From assembly GCA_036337765.1 (NCBI GenBank), contig JAYZDP010000129.1:1-25546 (forward strand): a DNA stretch of 25,546 bases. The letters run 5' to 3'. The translations under genes and the position numbers were made by a program. A model generated the notes under the pieces. That model was given only the letters and a program-made list of their open reading frames with translations. It had not been told where the DNA came from and made no database searches. Source of the DNA: JAYZDP01 sp036337765. Its GTDB lineage: Bacteria > Acidobacteriota > Thermoanaerobaculia > Multivoradales > Multivoraceae. This document shows positions 1 through 8,089 of the stretch, in pieces (within the stretch, counting starts at the first letter, position 1; each line of letters starts with the position of its first letter).

Positions 1-102
1 CAAGCTCTGAGCCTGCGCGGCGAGCGCCCCCCGGAGGGAAAGAACGGCAGCGGGGCCCGCGGCATGAGCGCGATTCAGTCAACGGCCAACCACCAACAAT
101 GC
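1..102. other. Window edge downstream of ftsK, no assignable gene
   Basis: This is the stretch after the ftsK stop on the minus strand. One minus-strand frame, opening just after a TGA, gives a short Ala/Leu-rich peptide ending in ALAAQAQSL. That could be the signal peptide of an exported protein running off the window, but it has no ATG, GTG or TTG start in the visible part. No gene is claimed. Confidence 0.3.
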
Positions 103-2493
103 CTACCGCGGCCCCCGCTCCCCGATCTCGCTGAAGTAGTCGGACCGAACCAGAACCTCGCGCGGCTTCGATCCCTGCGGTGGCCCGAGCAGTCCGTCAC
201 GCTCCATGAGGTCGATCAGACGAGCCGCTCGCGAGAAGCCGATGCGCATGCGACGCTGCAGGAAACTGGCGGAGGCCTGACCCTCGGCGACCACCATCCG
301 GGCCGCCTCGTCGAAGAGCTCGTCCTCGCCCTCAGAGCCCTGAGCACGAGTCCGATCCTCGGGCGGACCCTCCAGGACCTTGGGGTCGAGCAGCGGCTTG
401 CCCTGCTTCTTCAACCAGCGCACGAGCGCTGCGGTCTCCTGCTCGGAGATGTAAGCACCGTGCAGACGTTGAAGGCGCGCGGTCCCCGGCGGCATAAAGA
501 GCATGTCGCCGTCGCCGAGCAACTGTTCGGACCCCACCTGATCGAGGATCGTGCGGGAGTCGTGGCGGCTGGCTGTGGCGTATGAGATCCGGCATGGGAA
601 GTTGGCCTTGATCGTCCCGGTCAGGATGTCGACGGATGGACGCTGGGTGGCGACGATCAGGTGGATGCCCACGGCTCGTGCCATCTGCGCGAGCCGCGCG
701 ATGGCGGTCTCCACGTCGGACGAGGACACCATCATCAGGTCGGCGAGCTCGTCGATGATGACCACGTAGTAGGGCAGCGGGGCGAGGTCCTGCTCGAGGA
801 GCTCCGAATCCTCTTCCTGCAGCGACAAGCGGCGCTGGATCTGCGGATCCGAGATCGCATGGTTGTAGTAAGAGATCGAGCGCACGTGCAGCTCCGCGAG
901 CAGCCGGTAACGCCGCTCCATTTCCGCCACCGCCCACCGCAGTGCGTTGGCCGCTTTCTTGGGCTCGACGACCACCTCCGCCTTGAGGTGCGGAATGTCT
1001 GAGTAGACACCGAGCTCGATCCGCTTCGGATCGATGAAGATGAACTGAACCTCTTCACGCCTGGCCTTGTAGAGGATCGACGTGATCATGCTCTGAAGGC
1101 CGACGCTCTTGCCGGAACCGGTCGCGCCGGCGACGAGCAGGTGAGGCATCGTGGCGAGGTCGGCGTAGTACGGCTCGCCATGCAGGTCGCGCCCGATGGC
1201 CAGCGTCAGTGGCGACGGCGAGCTACGGAAACGCTCGCTACCGAGTAATGGACCGAGGGCGATGGTTTCTCGATCGACGTTCGGGACTTCGATGCCCAGG
1301 ACCGACCGTCCGGCGACGCGGTCGATGCGCACCGACTCCGCACGCAGCGCCAGAGCCAGATCGTTTTGCAGGTTGACGATCTGCGACACTTTCACCCCAG
1401 GCGCCGGCTGAAGCTCGAAGACGGTAATGAGCGGGCCGGGGCTGATGCCCTCGATCGTGCCCTCGACCCCGAACTCATGGCAGCGCTGAGTGATCAGCTC
1501 GCCGAGTTGGATCAACTCCTTCTCGTCCCTGCTCTCAGACGCCGCCTGCAGGTTCAGCAGGTTGACCGGAGGAAGCGCGCTAGTCGTCGGGTCCGGCTCC
1601 TCGACGAAAGCCATGCGCTTCTGCGCCGCCTTCTTCGACAGGCGTCGCGTCGACGGATTCTTCTTGACCGTCTTCTTGCCCACAGTAGGGATACTCGACG
1701 CGACACGTCGGATCGAGAATCGTCCCTGCCCTTCTCTCTCCTCGACCCGCGCTGGCTCGACCTTCGCCTGCATGTGCTTCTCGATCAGGCGTCGGCGGGT
1801 CTTGCCCTTGTCCCGCTGCTCCCGCAGGCGAGTTCGCCGCAACGACATCACGTCGTTCACCGAGCGCCAACGGCGGCCCCAAGTGCCGAGCAACTCACCA
1901 AGGCTCGACTGCACGAGCAGGATCAGCCCGACCGTTACCGCACCGACGACCAACGTGACAGCTCCCAGAGCTCCGAGGCGCCCAGTAAGGAAGTCACCGA
2001 CGAACAAACCCAAGACTCCCCCCGATCGCAGGCCGACCCCTTGCCAGGCGATCTCGCCCACGGTCAGGTGTAGCAGGCAGGGCAGCGACAAGAGCACCAG
2101 CCCCGTTCCCAGGCCCCGACCGACGACCGCCTCCTGTGCCGCGACGCCGAGGCGCCGCCATGTCGCCACGATCAGGAGTACCGGTACGACGAACGAGGTC
2201 AGGCCAACGAGGCCGAGGGCAGCGGCCGAGATATTGGCGCCGATGGGACCGACCCAGTTGCCTACCCGGCCACCTTGGGAGGCGCGGTGAAAGAGGCTCG
2301 AGTCGGTGGGCGAATACGACAGCAGCGCCGCGGCGATTAGCAGGGCCGCGACCAGGAAAATCACTCCCGCGACCTCGCGTCCCTTGCGCCCAGGAAGGGA
2401 CGCGGCGCCTCGGCCGAGCAGCCGGGCGGCGACCCGCGCCCTGGGGCCCGGGCCGCCCTGTGCACCGATGCGTCTCCCCACAGCTCTACTCAT
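103..2493 (-). CDS. ftsK: DNA translocase FtsK/SpoIIIE
   Basis: The 796-aa protein is a septal DNA pump that moves and resolves chromosome termini during division. The N-terminus (residues about 40-205) carries four to five hydrophobic segments for membrane anchoring. A short basic linker (about 205-300) follows, much shorter than the long Pro/Gln-rich linker of E. coli FtsK. The motor domain has Walker A GATGSGKS at 456-463 and Walker B VVIIDELAD with Asp581-Glu582. The C-terminal winged-helix gamma domain (about 725-785, including SRAARLIDLMERDGLLGP) is the part that reads polar guide sequences in this family. The ATG start at 2493 precedes a strongly basic N-terminus. The gene lies 39 bp after rsmA on the same strand and is probably cotranscribed with it, although the AT-rich gap could hold a weak promoter. 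All key motor residues are present. Confidence 0.97.
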   Translation of the reverse strand: MSRAVGRRIGAQGGPGPRARVAARLLGRGAASLPGRKGREVAGVIFLVAALLIAAALLSYSPTDSSLFHRASQGGRVGNWVGPIGANISAAALGLVGLTSFVVPVLLIVATWRRLGVAAQEAVVGRGLGTGLVLLSLPCLLHLTVGEIAWQGVGLRSGGVLGLFVGDFLTGRLGALGAVTLVVGAVTVGLILLVQSSLGELLGTWGRRWRSVNDVMSLRRTRLREQRDKGKTRRRLIEKHMQAKVEPARVEEREGQGRFSIRRVASSIPTVGKKTVKKNPSTRRLSKKAAQKRMAFVEEPDPTTSALPPVNLLNLQAASESRDEKELIQLGELITQRCHEFGVEGTIEGISPGPLITVFELQPAPGVKVSQIVNLQNDLALALRAESVRIDRVAGRSVLGIEVPNVDRETIALGPLLGSERFRSSPSPLTLAIGRDLHGEPYYADLATMPHLLVAGATGSGKSVGLQSMITSILYKARREEVQFIFIDPKRIELGVYSDIPHLKAEVVVEPKKAANALRWAVAEMERRYRLLAELHVRSISYYNHAISDPQIQRRLSLQEEDSELLEQDLAPLPYYVVIIDELADLMMVSSSDVETAIARLAQMARAVGIHLIVATQRPSVDILTGTIKANFPCRISYATASRHDSRTILDQVGSEQLLGDGDMLFMPPGTARLQRLHGAYISEQETAALVRWLKKQGKPLLDPKVLEGPPEDRTRAQGSEGEDELFDEAARMVVAEGQASASFLQRRMRIGFSRAARLIDLMERDGLLGPPQGSKPREVLVRSDYFSEIGERGPR

Positions 2494-2532
2494 CAGCGAC
2501 TAAGCCTACCATTCTAAAGACTTTTTAAGACC

Positions 2533-3294
2533 TCAAGCCGTCCGGTGGAGAGCTACGAAATCGGCCACTGAAAGGTTCTCCGCCCGCTTCCCCGAGTCGA
2601 GATCGGCGGCACTCAGCCGGCGCTGGGCCTCTTGCCTGCCCCACGCGCCGGACAGGGCGTTGAGCAGCGTCTTGCGCCGGTGTCGGAACGCCGCGCCGAC
2701 CGTGGCTCGAAACGCCGAGAGATCCTCGGTGGGAAGCGCCGCAGCTCGCCTCGTGATGCCGACGAAGGCGCCCGCCACCTTGGGTGGGGGTCGGAAGCTG
2801 CCGGGAGAGACGCGTGCCAGCAGAGTGGCTTCAGCCTGAGCCTCGACCATGACACTCAGAAGCCCGTAGGAACGGGAGCCCGGCCCGGCACATATCCTTG
2901 CCGCTACCTCCTCCTGCACGAGAAAGGCGGCTCTCTCGACGCCCTGACCGCGAGCGAGGAGAGCCTCCACCAGAGCGGTTGCGACGCCGTAGGGTAGGTT
3001 GCCGGCTGCCAGCGTACCGGCTGGCAGCCGCTCCCAGGGCAGGGCGAGGGCGTCCCCTGCCACGATTCTGCCTCGCCGAGCGAGGACGCGGCCCAGCTCG
3101 AAAGCCCAGGGGAGGTCCACCTCCCAGGCGATCACCGAGGCCCGATGATCCAGGAGCTCGCCGGTCAGGGCTCCGCCGCCAGGTCCGATCTCGATCACCG
3201 TGCGATCGGCAACCCCGAGGAAGTCCAGCGCCTCGCGACACAGGTGAGGATGACGCAGATGATGCTGGCCGAGCGCCTTCTTCAACCGTGGCAT
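2533..3294 (-). CDS. rsmA: 16S rRNA (adenine1518-N6/adenine1519-N6)-dimethyltransferase RsmA/KsgA
   Basis: This SAM-dependent enzyme dimethylates two adjacent adenines in helix 45 of 16S rRNA, a late 30S assembly checkpoint. The reading frame opens at 3375, but the family N-terminus is MPRLKKALGQHHL, so I place the start at the ATG at 3294, giving 253 aa, close to the usual length. SAM-binding motif I is EIGPGGGALT (35-44). The catalytic motif NLPY (99-102) is intact. The usual LGQHFL reads LGQHHL here. The C-terminal domain contains the conserved FRHRRKTLLNAL stretch that helps rRNA binding. The gene is divergent from the GAF-GGDEF gene (98 bp between starts) and sits upstream of ftsK. No clear Shine-Dalgarno sequence precedes the start. 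Confidence 0.95.
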   Translation of the reverse strand: MPRLKKALGQHHLRHPHLCREALDFLGVADRTVIEIGPGGGALTGELLDHRASVIAWEVDLPWAFELGRVLARRGRIVAGDALALPWERLPAGTLAAGNLPYGVATALVEALLARGQGVERAAFLVQEEVAARICAGPGSRSYGLLSVMVEAQAEATLLARVSPGSFRPPPKVAGAFVGITRRAAALPTEDLSAFRATVGAAFRHRRKTLLNALSGAWGRQEAQRRLSAADLDSGKRAENLSVADFVALHRTA

Positions 3295-3392
3295 GTTGCC
3301 GAAAGGTATCAGCGAACCCCTGCGCCGCCGGGATGAGCCGGCATACCGTCTGTTATCGTTGCGCTCGGATCTCACCTGCGCGGTTTCTCCGC

Positions 3393-4538
3393 ATGAATCC
3401 TTTCGTGCACTGTCTCGACCCTGCGGAGCTGGACCGGTTCCTGAAGCCGGCCGACCCGTCCATCGTTGTGGAGGTCGACCTCGCCGCGGTTCTGAGCGAC
3501 ATTCTGCAGAAGGCCAACGAGTTTGTTCCCTCCGACTCGGGCTCGATCCTGCTCGCGGAGCCGACCAACCGACTCCTGGGACCCGAGACCCACACCCTGA
3601 CCTTCATTACCGCCTTCGGCGAACGCTCCGAGACCCTCATCGGGCTCAGCATGGAGGCGACTGAGGGCATTGCCGGCAAGGTGTACCGGACCGGTGACTC
3701 GCACCGCAGCGGAGACGCCGCTAAGGACGTGTACTTCCAGCCCCGCATCGATGCCGAGCTCGACCACCAGACACGCTCGCTGGTCGCAGTTCCGATTCGG
3801 TTGGCCGACTCGGTCTGCGGTGTTCTCGAGCTCCTCAACCGCAGGGAAGCCGGTAGCTACAGTGGGCAGGATCTCGATCTACTCGAGATGTTCGCCAATT
3901 ACATCTCGATCTCGGTGCAGAACGCCCTCGATGGGCGCCAGGCCCAGGAGCTTGCGAAGCGCGACAACCTAACCGACCTGTACAACGATCGCTATCTCCA
4001 CATCGCCTTGACCGCGTCGATCCAGCTCGCCCGGGAAACATCGAAAGACCTCGCGTTATTGTTTCTCGACCTCGACTTCTTCAAGCGGGTCAACGATTCG
4101 CACGGCCACCTCGCCGGCAGCCAAGTGCTACGCGAAGTGGGGCAGTTGCTGGCAGAGTCGGTGCCGCCCGAGCAGGGCATCGCCGCCCGCTACGGCGGCG
4201 ACGAGTTCGTCCTGGCCCTGCCGGAAGCGGACCTCGAGACAGCCGTCGACAAGGCCGAGGAGATTCGCAATCGAATCGAGTCGAACGTGTTCTGTAAGAC
4301 ACCCGGCAGTATTCAACCCGAGGCACTGCATCTGAAGGGCATCACGTGCTCGGTCGGTGTCGCCACCCTGAGGCGTCACCTGACCAACGACATTCCCCTC
4401 CAGGAGGCCAAGAGCGCGCTCCTGCACCTCGCCGACGCGGCGATGTACGTGTCGAAAGAGACCGGCCGCAACCGCACGGCCCTGGCCGGTGAAGTCGTGC
4501 GCCGCAGAGTCGTCACCGACTTCGACCGAGCCAGGTAG
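3393..4538 (+). CDS. GAF-domain diguanylate cyclase (GGDEF)
   Basis: The 381-aa soluble protein should make the second messenger cyclic di-GMP from two GTP. Residues about 25-180 form a GAF sensor domain (LVAVPIRLADSVCGVLELLN at 130-149 is typical of the fold). Residues about 190-365 form the GGDEF domain. The catalytic motif RYGGDEF is intact at 266-272, and the metal-binding aspartate lies in LFLDLDFFK (223-231). The position of the inhibitory RxxD I-site just upstream reads PEQG, so product feedback through that site is not expected. There is no EAL domain, receiver domain or membrane segment. The frame is open far upstream (to 2898) over rsmA; ATG 3393 is chosen because the protein-like sequence begins there and the start lies clear of rsmA. 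An ATG at 3332 is possible but less likely. The gene converges with the DprE2-like gene, with 9 bp between stops. Confidence 0.88.
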   Translation: MNPFVHCLDPAELDRFLKPADPSIVVEVDLAAVLSDILQKANEFVPSDSGSILLAEPTNRLLGPETHTLTFITAFGERSETLIGLSMEATEGIAGKVYRTGDSHRSGDAAKDVYFQPRIDAELDHQTRSLVAVPIRLADSVCGVLELLNRREAGSYSGQDLDLLEMFANYISISVQNALDGRQAQELAKRDNLTDLYNDRYLHIALTASIQLARETSKDLALLFLDLDFFKRVNDSHGHLAGSQVLREVGQLLAESVPPEQGIAARYGGDEFVLALPEADLETAVDKAEEIRNRIESNVFCKTPGSIQPEALHLKGITCSVGVATLRRHLTNDIPLQEAKSALLHLADAAMYVSKETGRNRTALAGEVVRRRVVTDFDRAR

Positions 4539-4547
4539 CAGGCTCCC

Positions 4548-5288
4548 TCAGAAGCCAATTCGCCGCATGACAAAGCGCGGCAGAGAGCGGATGACAATCA
4601 TGACGCAGGCCCAGACGGGGGGCGCGTAAACGACCGGGCTGCCGCGATCGATCGCCCGCAGCACTCGTTTAGCCACGGGCTCCGGGTCGGTGGCAAATGG
4701 GGGCTCGGGCCGGCCGTCGGTCATTGCGGTGCGCACGAAGCCAGGCTTCACACAGACCGTGCGTAGGCCCGCGGCACGGAAGCGGTGGTCGAGGCCCTCG
4801 AGATAGCGGCTCAACCCCGCCTTTGCCGAACCGTAGAGAACCACGGGCTTGCGACCGCGATCCCCGGCAACGGAGCTGAATACGCACAGCGTCCCGCCCG
4901 CGCGCTCGGCAAGCCGTCGGCGCGCCTCTTCGCAGAAAACGACGGTGTGGGCGAAATTGACGACCAGCAGTCGCCGGGTGCGCTCGGCGTCCCGCTCGAG
5001 ATCTTCCTGGCTACCGAACACCCCCGCCGTCACGACGACGCAGTCGAAGCCACCGAGCGCGGTCGCCGCTGCGTCCAGTGCCGGCGCGAAGCTCGCCGGG
5101 TCTTCGAGATCGCAGTACGCGGTCCCCACCGCCAGATCGCTGCCGGCCCGAATCTCCAGGTCGCGCGCACTCCGACCTAGGGTCTCGGAATTGCGGCCGA
5201 CGAGAAAGAGCTGGTCGCCTCGCACCGCCATCAGCCTCGCCAGAGCCCGGCCGATGCCCTGCGTCGCTCCGAGAAACACTACCTTCAC
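4548..5288 (-). CDS. Short-chain dehydrogenase, DprE2-like (decaprenylphosphoryl-2-keto-ribose reductase family)
   Basis: The 246-aa NAD(P)-dependent reductase has a classical SDR fold. The cofactor loop is GATQGIG at 7-13, and the catalytic residues are Ser139 (SSVAG) with Tyr152 and Lys156 (YGSAK). The C-terminal tail, YAPPVWACVMIVIRSLPRF followed by basic residues, closely resembles what I recall of the DprE2 C-terminus, a hydrophobic and basic tail that may touch the membrane. DprE2 reduces the 2'-keto intermediate made by DprE1, completing epimerisation of polyprenylphosphoryl ribose to arabinose in mycobacteria. The GTG start at 5288 overlaps the stop of the upstream FAD oxidase in GTGA, so the two are translationally coupled, exactly the pairing expected of a DprE1/DprE2 epimerase. 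The real sugar substrate here is unknown. The open frame extends to 5351, but that extension lies inside the oxidase. Confidence 0.82.
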   Translation of the reverse strand: MKVVFLGATQGIGRALARLMAVRGDQLFLVGRNSETLGRSARDLEIRAGSDLAVGTAYCDLEDPASFAPALDAAATALGGFDCVVVTAGVFGSQEDLERDAERTRRLLVVNFAHTVVFCEEARRRLAERAGGTLCVFSSVAGDRGRKPVVLYGSAKAGLSRYLEGLDHRFRAAGLRTVCVKPGFVRTAMTDGRPEPPFATDPEPVAKRVLRAIDRGSPVVYAPPVWACVMIVIRSLPRFVMRRIGF

Positions 5289-6628
5289 GATGACCGGTCC
5301 CCGAGTAGGCGCACGGATTGGGCACTGCGCAGCCGATGCTGCGGATCCCACTTGTCGCGCACCGCTAGCCAGGTCTCGAGCCGTTGATCCATGCGGCGGA
5401 GGTGCTCGGCGCGCGTGAACAGGTCTTTGGCGAGGTAGACCCGGCCTCCCTCACCGATCACGTGCTCGTTCAAGTCATCGATGATCGACTGCGTGTCGGC
5501 GCGAATCGCGAAATCGATCGCGACGGAGATCCCGCGCAGCGGGAAAGAGAGCGTACCCACGCCCTGTGGCCCGCAGTCCTTGATGACGCACAGCGGCGAG
5601 GCGCGACCCTTGCGGGTCAGCAGCTCGAGAAGGCGGCGCGCCGCGCCGGGGCCAGCCTCGTCGGGCAGCACACACTGGTATTGGGTGAAGCCTCGCCTAC
5701 CGTACAGACGGTTCCAATGGCCAATCGCATCGAGCGGGTAGAAGAAGGTCTCCGGGTGGCGAATGCCACGCTTGCGCTTCGGCACGTGCACCCGGTACAA
5801 GCCTTCGTTGAGCACCCGCACGAACGGTCGACTCAACACCCAGCCTGGCATCTGTACCGGGAAATCGGGTCGCTGCAGCGGTGTCGGAAGCCTCGCCGGC
5901 GCTTCCTCGGGTCTTGCCCAGCGCCCGCGGTTGAGAATTCCCCTACCCATCCGCCGGCCGCGTGATACGCAGTCGATCCAGCCCATGGTGTAGGGCCAGT
6001 CACTCGCCGAGGCCTTCAGCTCGGCGACGAAGTGGTCGATGTCGTCGATACGTAGGCTCTCGCTCAGAATCCACGGTGAGGGAATCGCCTCGAGCTGCAG
6101 CTCGACCTCGAGCACGTGCCCCGTCAGGCCCATTCCACCGATCGTCGCCCGGAAGAGCTCCGACTCCCGATCCAGCGAGCAGCCGACGATCCGGCCGTCC
6201 CCGACCCGCAACCGCAACGATCGCAGGTGCGCACCTGTGCTGCCGCTCGCATGGTGGTTCTTGCCATGTACGTCTGCAGCAACCATGCCGCCCAGTGAGA
6301 TGTACTGGGTCCCGGGGGTGACCGGCGAGTAGAAGCCGCGACCGAGAAACAGTCGGTTCAGGGTCTGTAGGGCAAGGCCGGCTTCCGCCCGCACGACTCC
6401 AGTCGCGGTGTCGAAAGCCAGAACACGGTCCGCCAGACGCGTTCCTGCTACACGCAGCTCATCCGGCGGCGGCAACGAGGCATCGCCGTAGGAGCGCCCG
6501 AGACCGCGCGCGAGTGGCACGTCGCGCGTGATCGCGGTGAGATCCTCCGAGTGCAGCTCCCGCCCCACGACGGCAGTGCCACCCCAGCTGACGATCTTCG
6601 TCGCAAGCTCGGGCTGGGAGGTGCTCAC
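5285..6628 (-). CDS. FAD-dependent oxidase, DprE1-like (decaprenylphosphoryl-beta-D-ribose 2-oxidase family)
   Basis: The 447-aa protein belongs to the vanillyl-alcohol-oxidase FAD superfamily. The FAD PP-loop is RGLGRSYGD (41-49). GGMVAADVHGKNHH (113-126) matches the corresponding DprE1 stretch almost residue for residue, and FTQYQCVLP (314-322) and the lysine in VYLAKD (Lys401) also match DprE1 landmarks. In mycobacteria the enzyme oxidises the C2 hydroxyl of polyprenylphosphoryl ribose. The position aligned by eye with the benzothiazinone-reactive Cys387 is Ala370. The GTG start at 6628 overlaps the mqnC stop by one base (TAGTG), and the stop overlaps the DprE2-like start by four, so mqnC, oxidase and reductase are read as one coupled unit. 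The frame stays open to 7222 in the wrong phase across mqnC; that extension is rejected. No arabinosyl- or ribosyl-transferase partner is in the window. Confidence 0.85.
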   Translation of the reverse strand: MSTSQPELATKIVSWGGTAVVGRELHSEDLTAITRDVPLARGLGRSYGDASLPPPDELRVAGTRLADRVLAFDTATGVVRAEAGLALQTLNRLFLGRGFYSPVTPGTQYISLGGMVAADVHGKNHHASGSTGAHLRSLRLRVGDGRIVGCSLDRESELFRATIGGMGLTGHVLEVELQLEAIPSPWILSESLRIDDIDHFVAELKASASDWPYTMGWIDCVSRGRRMGRGILNRGRWARPEEAPARLPTPLQRPDFPVQMPGWVLSRPFVRVLNEGLYRVHVPKRKRGIRHPETFFYPLDAIGHWNRLYGRRGFTQYQCVLPDEAGPGAARRLLELLTRKGRASPLCVIKDCGPQGVGTLSFPLRGISVAIDFAIRADTQSIIDDLNEHVIGEGGRVYLAKDLFTRAEHLRRMDQRLETWLAVRDKWDPQHRLRSAQSVRLLGDRSS

Positions 6629-7836
6629 TAGGCCACGACCGGCAGGCGGGCAATCCGATCGTGAGCCAGCAGCTCGCGGTGTTCGGGCGTGAGAGAAGAG
6701 CGGTACCTGCGCGCCAGCGCGGCGGTGTCTTGCCGAGTCACGAACCTCTCGTAGAGGTTGGTGCGCTGGCGCGGTCGAAACCCGGCCTCTGAGATCAGAT
6801 GCTCCATCTCCTCCTGGGTCATCTGGTAGGAGGTGCCCGCAGAGGCGACGACGTTTTCCTCGATCATGATCGAGCCCATGTCGTCGGCACCGAAGCGCAG
6901 GGCTGCCTGGCCGATCTTCTTGCCCTGGGTCACCCAACTGGTCTGGAAGTGGTCGACGTTGTCGATAAAGAGCCGCGATACTGCAAGGGTCTTGAGGTAT
7001 TCGTGGGCGAACACCTCGGGAATACGCTCGGTGCGCAGGTCGGTGTGCTCTTGTTGAAAAGTCCAGGAGATGAAGGCGGTGAAGCCACCGGTCTCGTCCT
7101 GCAGGTCGCGCACCCGCTGAAAGTGTTCGACCCGCGCTTCGAGCTTCTCGCCCATGCCGTACATCATGGTCGCCGAGGTGCGCAGATCGTTGCGGTGGGC
7201 CTGGCGCATGACGTCGATCCACTCATCGGCGCTGCACTTCGGGTAGGCCAGCACGCCGCGGCGGATGGAGTCGGAGAGCACCTCGGCGCCGCCGCCGGGA
7301 ACCGAGGCTAGGCCTGCAGCCTTCAGGCGCGCAATGACATCGAAGAAGCTCATCCGCTCCTTGGCCGCGATGAACTTCACCTCCGGCGGCGAGAAAGCGT
7401 GCAGGTGACACTCGGGATAGTTCTCGCGCAGGTACGAGAGCAGCTCTTCGTAGTACGCCAGGGGTAGATCCGGGTGCACACCCCCCTGCATCAGTATGCC
7501 GGTGCCGTTCAGCGCCAGCGTCTCCTCGACCTTCCGCCCGATTTCCTCGTTCGGCAGCAGGTAGCCCTCGGCGTGCCCGGGCTCACGGTAGAACGCACAG
7601 AAACGGCACTTGTACACGCAGACATTGGTGTAGTTGATGTTGCGGTCGATGTTGTAGCTCGCGAACTCCGGATCGTTGTGCCGGTCGCGCACCGCATGCG
7701 CCGCCAGACCGAGCTCGATCAGATCGCCCTCGAGCAACAGGGTATGGGCGTCCCCAGCGCTGATCCGCCGACCCGATGTCGCGTCGCCGAGAATCGTCGC
7801 GACCGCACGCTCGGAAGGCTCGTAGCTAGTGTTCAC
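6628..7836 (-). CDS. mqnC: Cyclic dehypoxanthinyl futalosine synthase MqnC (radical SAM)
   Basis: The 402-aa radical SAM enzyme cyclises dehypoxanthinyl futalosine in the futalosine route to menaquinone. The [4Fe-4S] cluster motif CxxxCxxC is CVYKCRFC at 73-80, set in NINYTN and followed by AFYR, as is typical of this family. Further family stretches are ILMQGGVHPDLP, the GGGAEVL loop and SWTFQ near residue 260. The close relative MqnE shares the fold, but the DRNINYTNVC context and the linkage to mqnA favour MqnC. The start is GTG at 7836, with an in-frame TAG three codons further upstream. The gene follows the 63-aa membrane protein by 53 bp and overlaps the next gene by one base. MqnB, MqnD and MqnE are not in the window. 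Confidence 0.92.
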   Translation of the reverse strand: MNTSYEPSERAVATILGDATSGRRISAGDAHTLLLEGDLIELGLAAHAVRDRHNDPEFASYNIDRNINYTNVCVYKCRFCAFYREPGHAEGYLLPNEEIGRKVEETLALNGTGILMQGGVHPDLPLAYYEELLSYLRENYPECHLHAFSPPEVKFIAAKERMSFFDVIARLKAAGLASVPGGGAEVLSDSIRRGVLAYPKCSADEWIDVMRQAHRNDLRTSATMMYGMGEKLEARVEHFQRVRDLQDETGGFTAFISWTFQQEHTDLRTERIPEVFAHEYLKTLAVSRLFIDNVDHFQTSWVTQGKKIGQAALRFGADDMGSIMIEENVVASAGTSYQMTQEEMEHLISEAGFRPRQRTNLYERFVTRQDTAALARRYRSSLTPEHRELLAHDRIARLPVVA

Positions 7837-7889
7837 AACACGACTCTAAGCGAAAACCAGTTTCGAATCACGGCCGAAGACACCTCTGG

Positions 7890-8081
7890 CTAGGGACGAA
7901 GGTCGCCGTAAGTTAGCCAGTGATAGATGACGTAGAACCAGCTGAAGAACGCGTGTACCAACGCCCAGCCGATACTGTGGTTGACACCCCAGCTCAAGAG
8001 CGCGGCCAGCACGGCCCCGATGCTGCCGAGGGCGCCGCCTCCGCAACATCCGCAACCTTTTCTTCGAGATTGTTCCGTCAT
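7890..8081 (-). CDS. Small Cys/Gly-rich single-pass membrane protein, function unknown
   Basis: The predicted 63-aa protein begins MTEQSRRKGCGCCGGG: a basic stretch, then three cysteines in a CGCC cluster with glycines. A hydrophobic segment (about 17-55) follows and contains NHSIGWALVHAFFSWFYVIY, ending in a short polar tail. It probably spans the membrane once or forms a helical hairpin. ATG 8081 lies 8 bp after the mqnA stop; a GTG at 8102 would add 7 residues and overlap mqnA. The gene lies between mqnA and mqnC on the same strand, so it is probably cotranscribed with menaquinone synthesis genes. I recall similar short aromatic-rich proteins with a WAxxHxxxxWxYVIY pattern in other bacteria, but I know no function. 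The Cys cluster could bind metal or be palmitoylation-like noise; this is speculation. Confidence 0.65.
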   Translation of the reverse strand: MTEQSRRKGCGCCGGGALGSIGAVLAALLSWGVNHSIGWALVHAFFSWFYVIYHWLTYGDLRP

Positions 8082-8089
8082 CTTTGTCG

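Noticed and set aside
1366..2290. Long plus-strand frames opposite ftsK
   Set aside because: They are antisense to a certain gene, have low-complexity Arg/Leu/Asp composition, and show no motif.
3295..3375. Extended N-terminus of RsmA
   Set aside because: The Arg/Ser-rich extension is not part of the family, which begins at the PRLKKALGQ segment.
6629..7222. N-terminal extension of the FAD oxidase frame across mqnC
   Set aside because: The sequence is His/Arg/Ala-rich noise in a different phase from mqnC; the GTG at 6628 coupled to the mqnC stop is the natural start.
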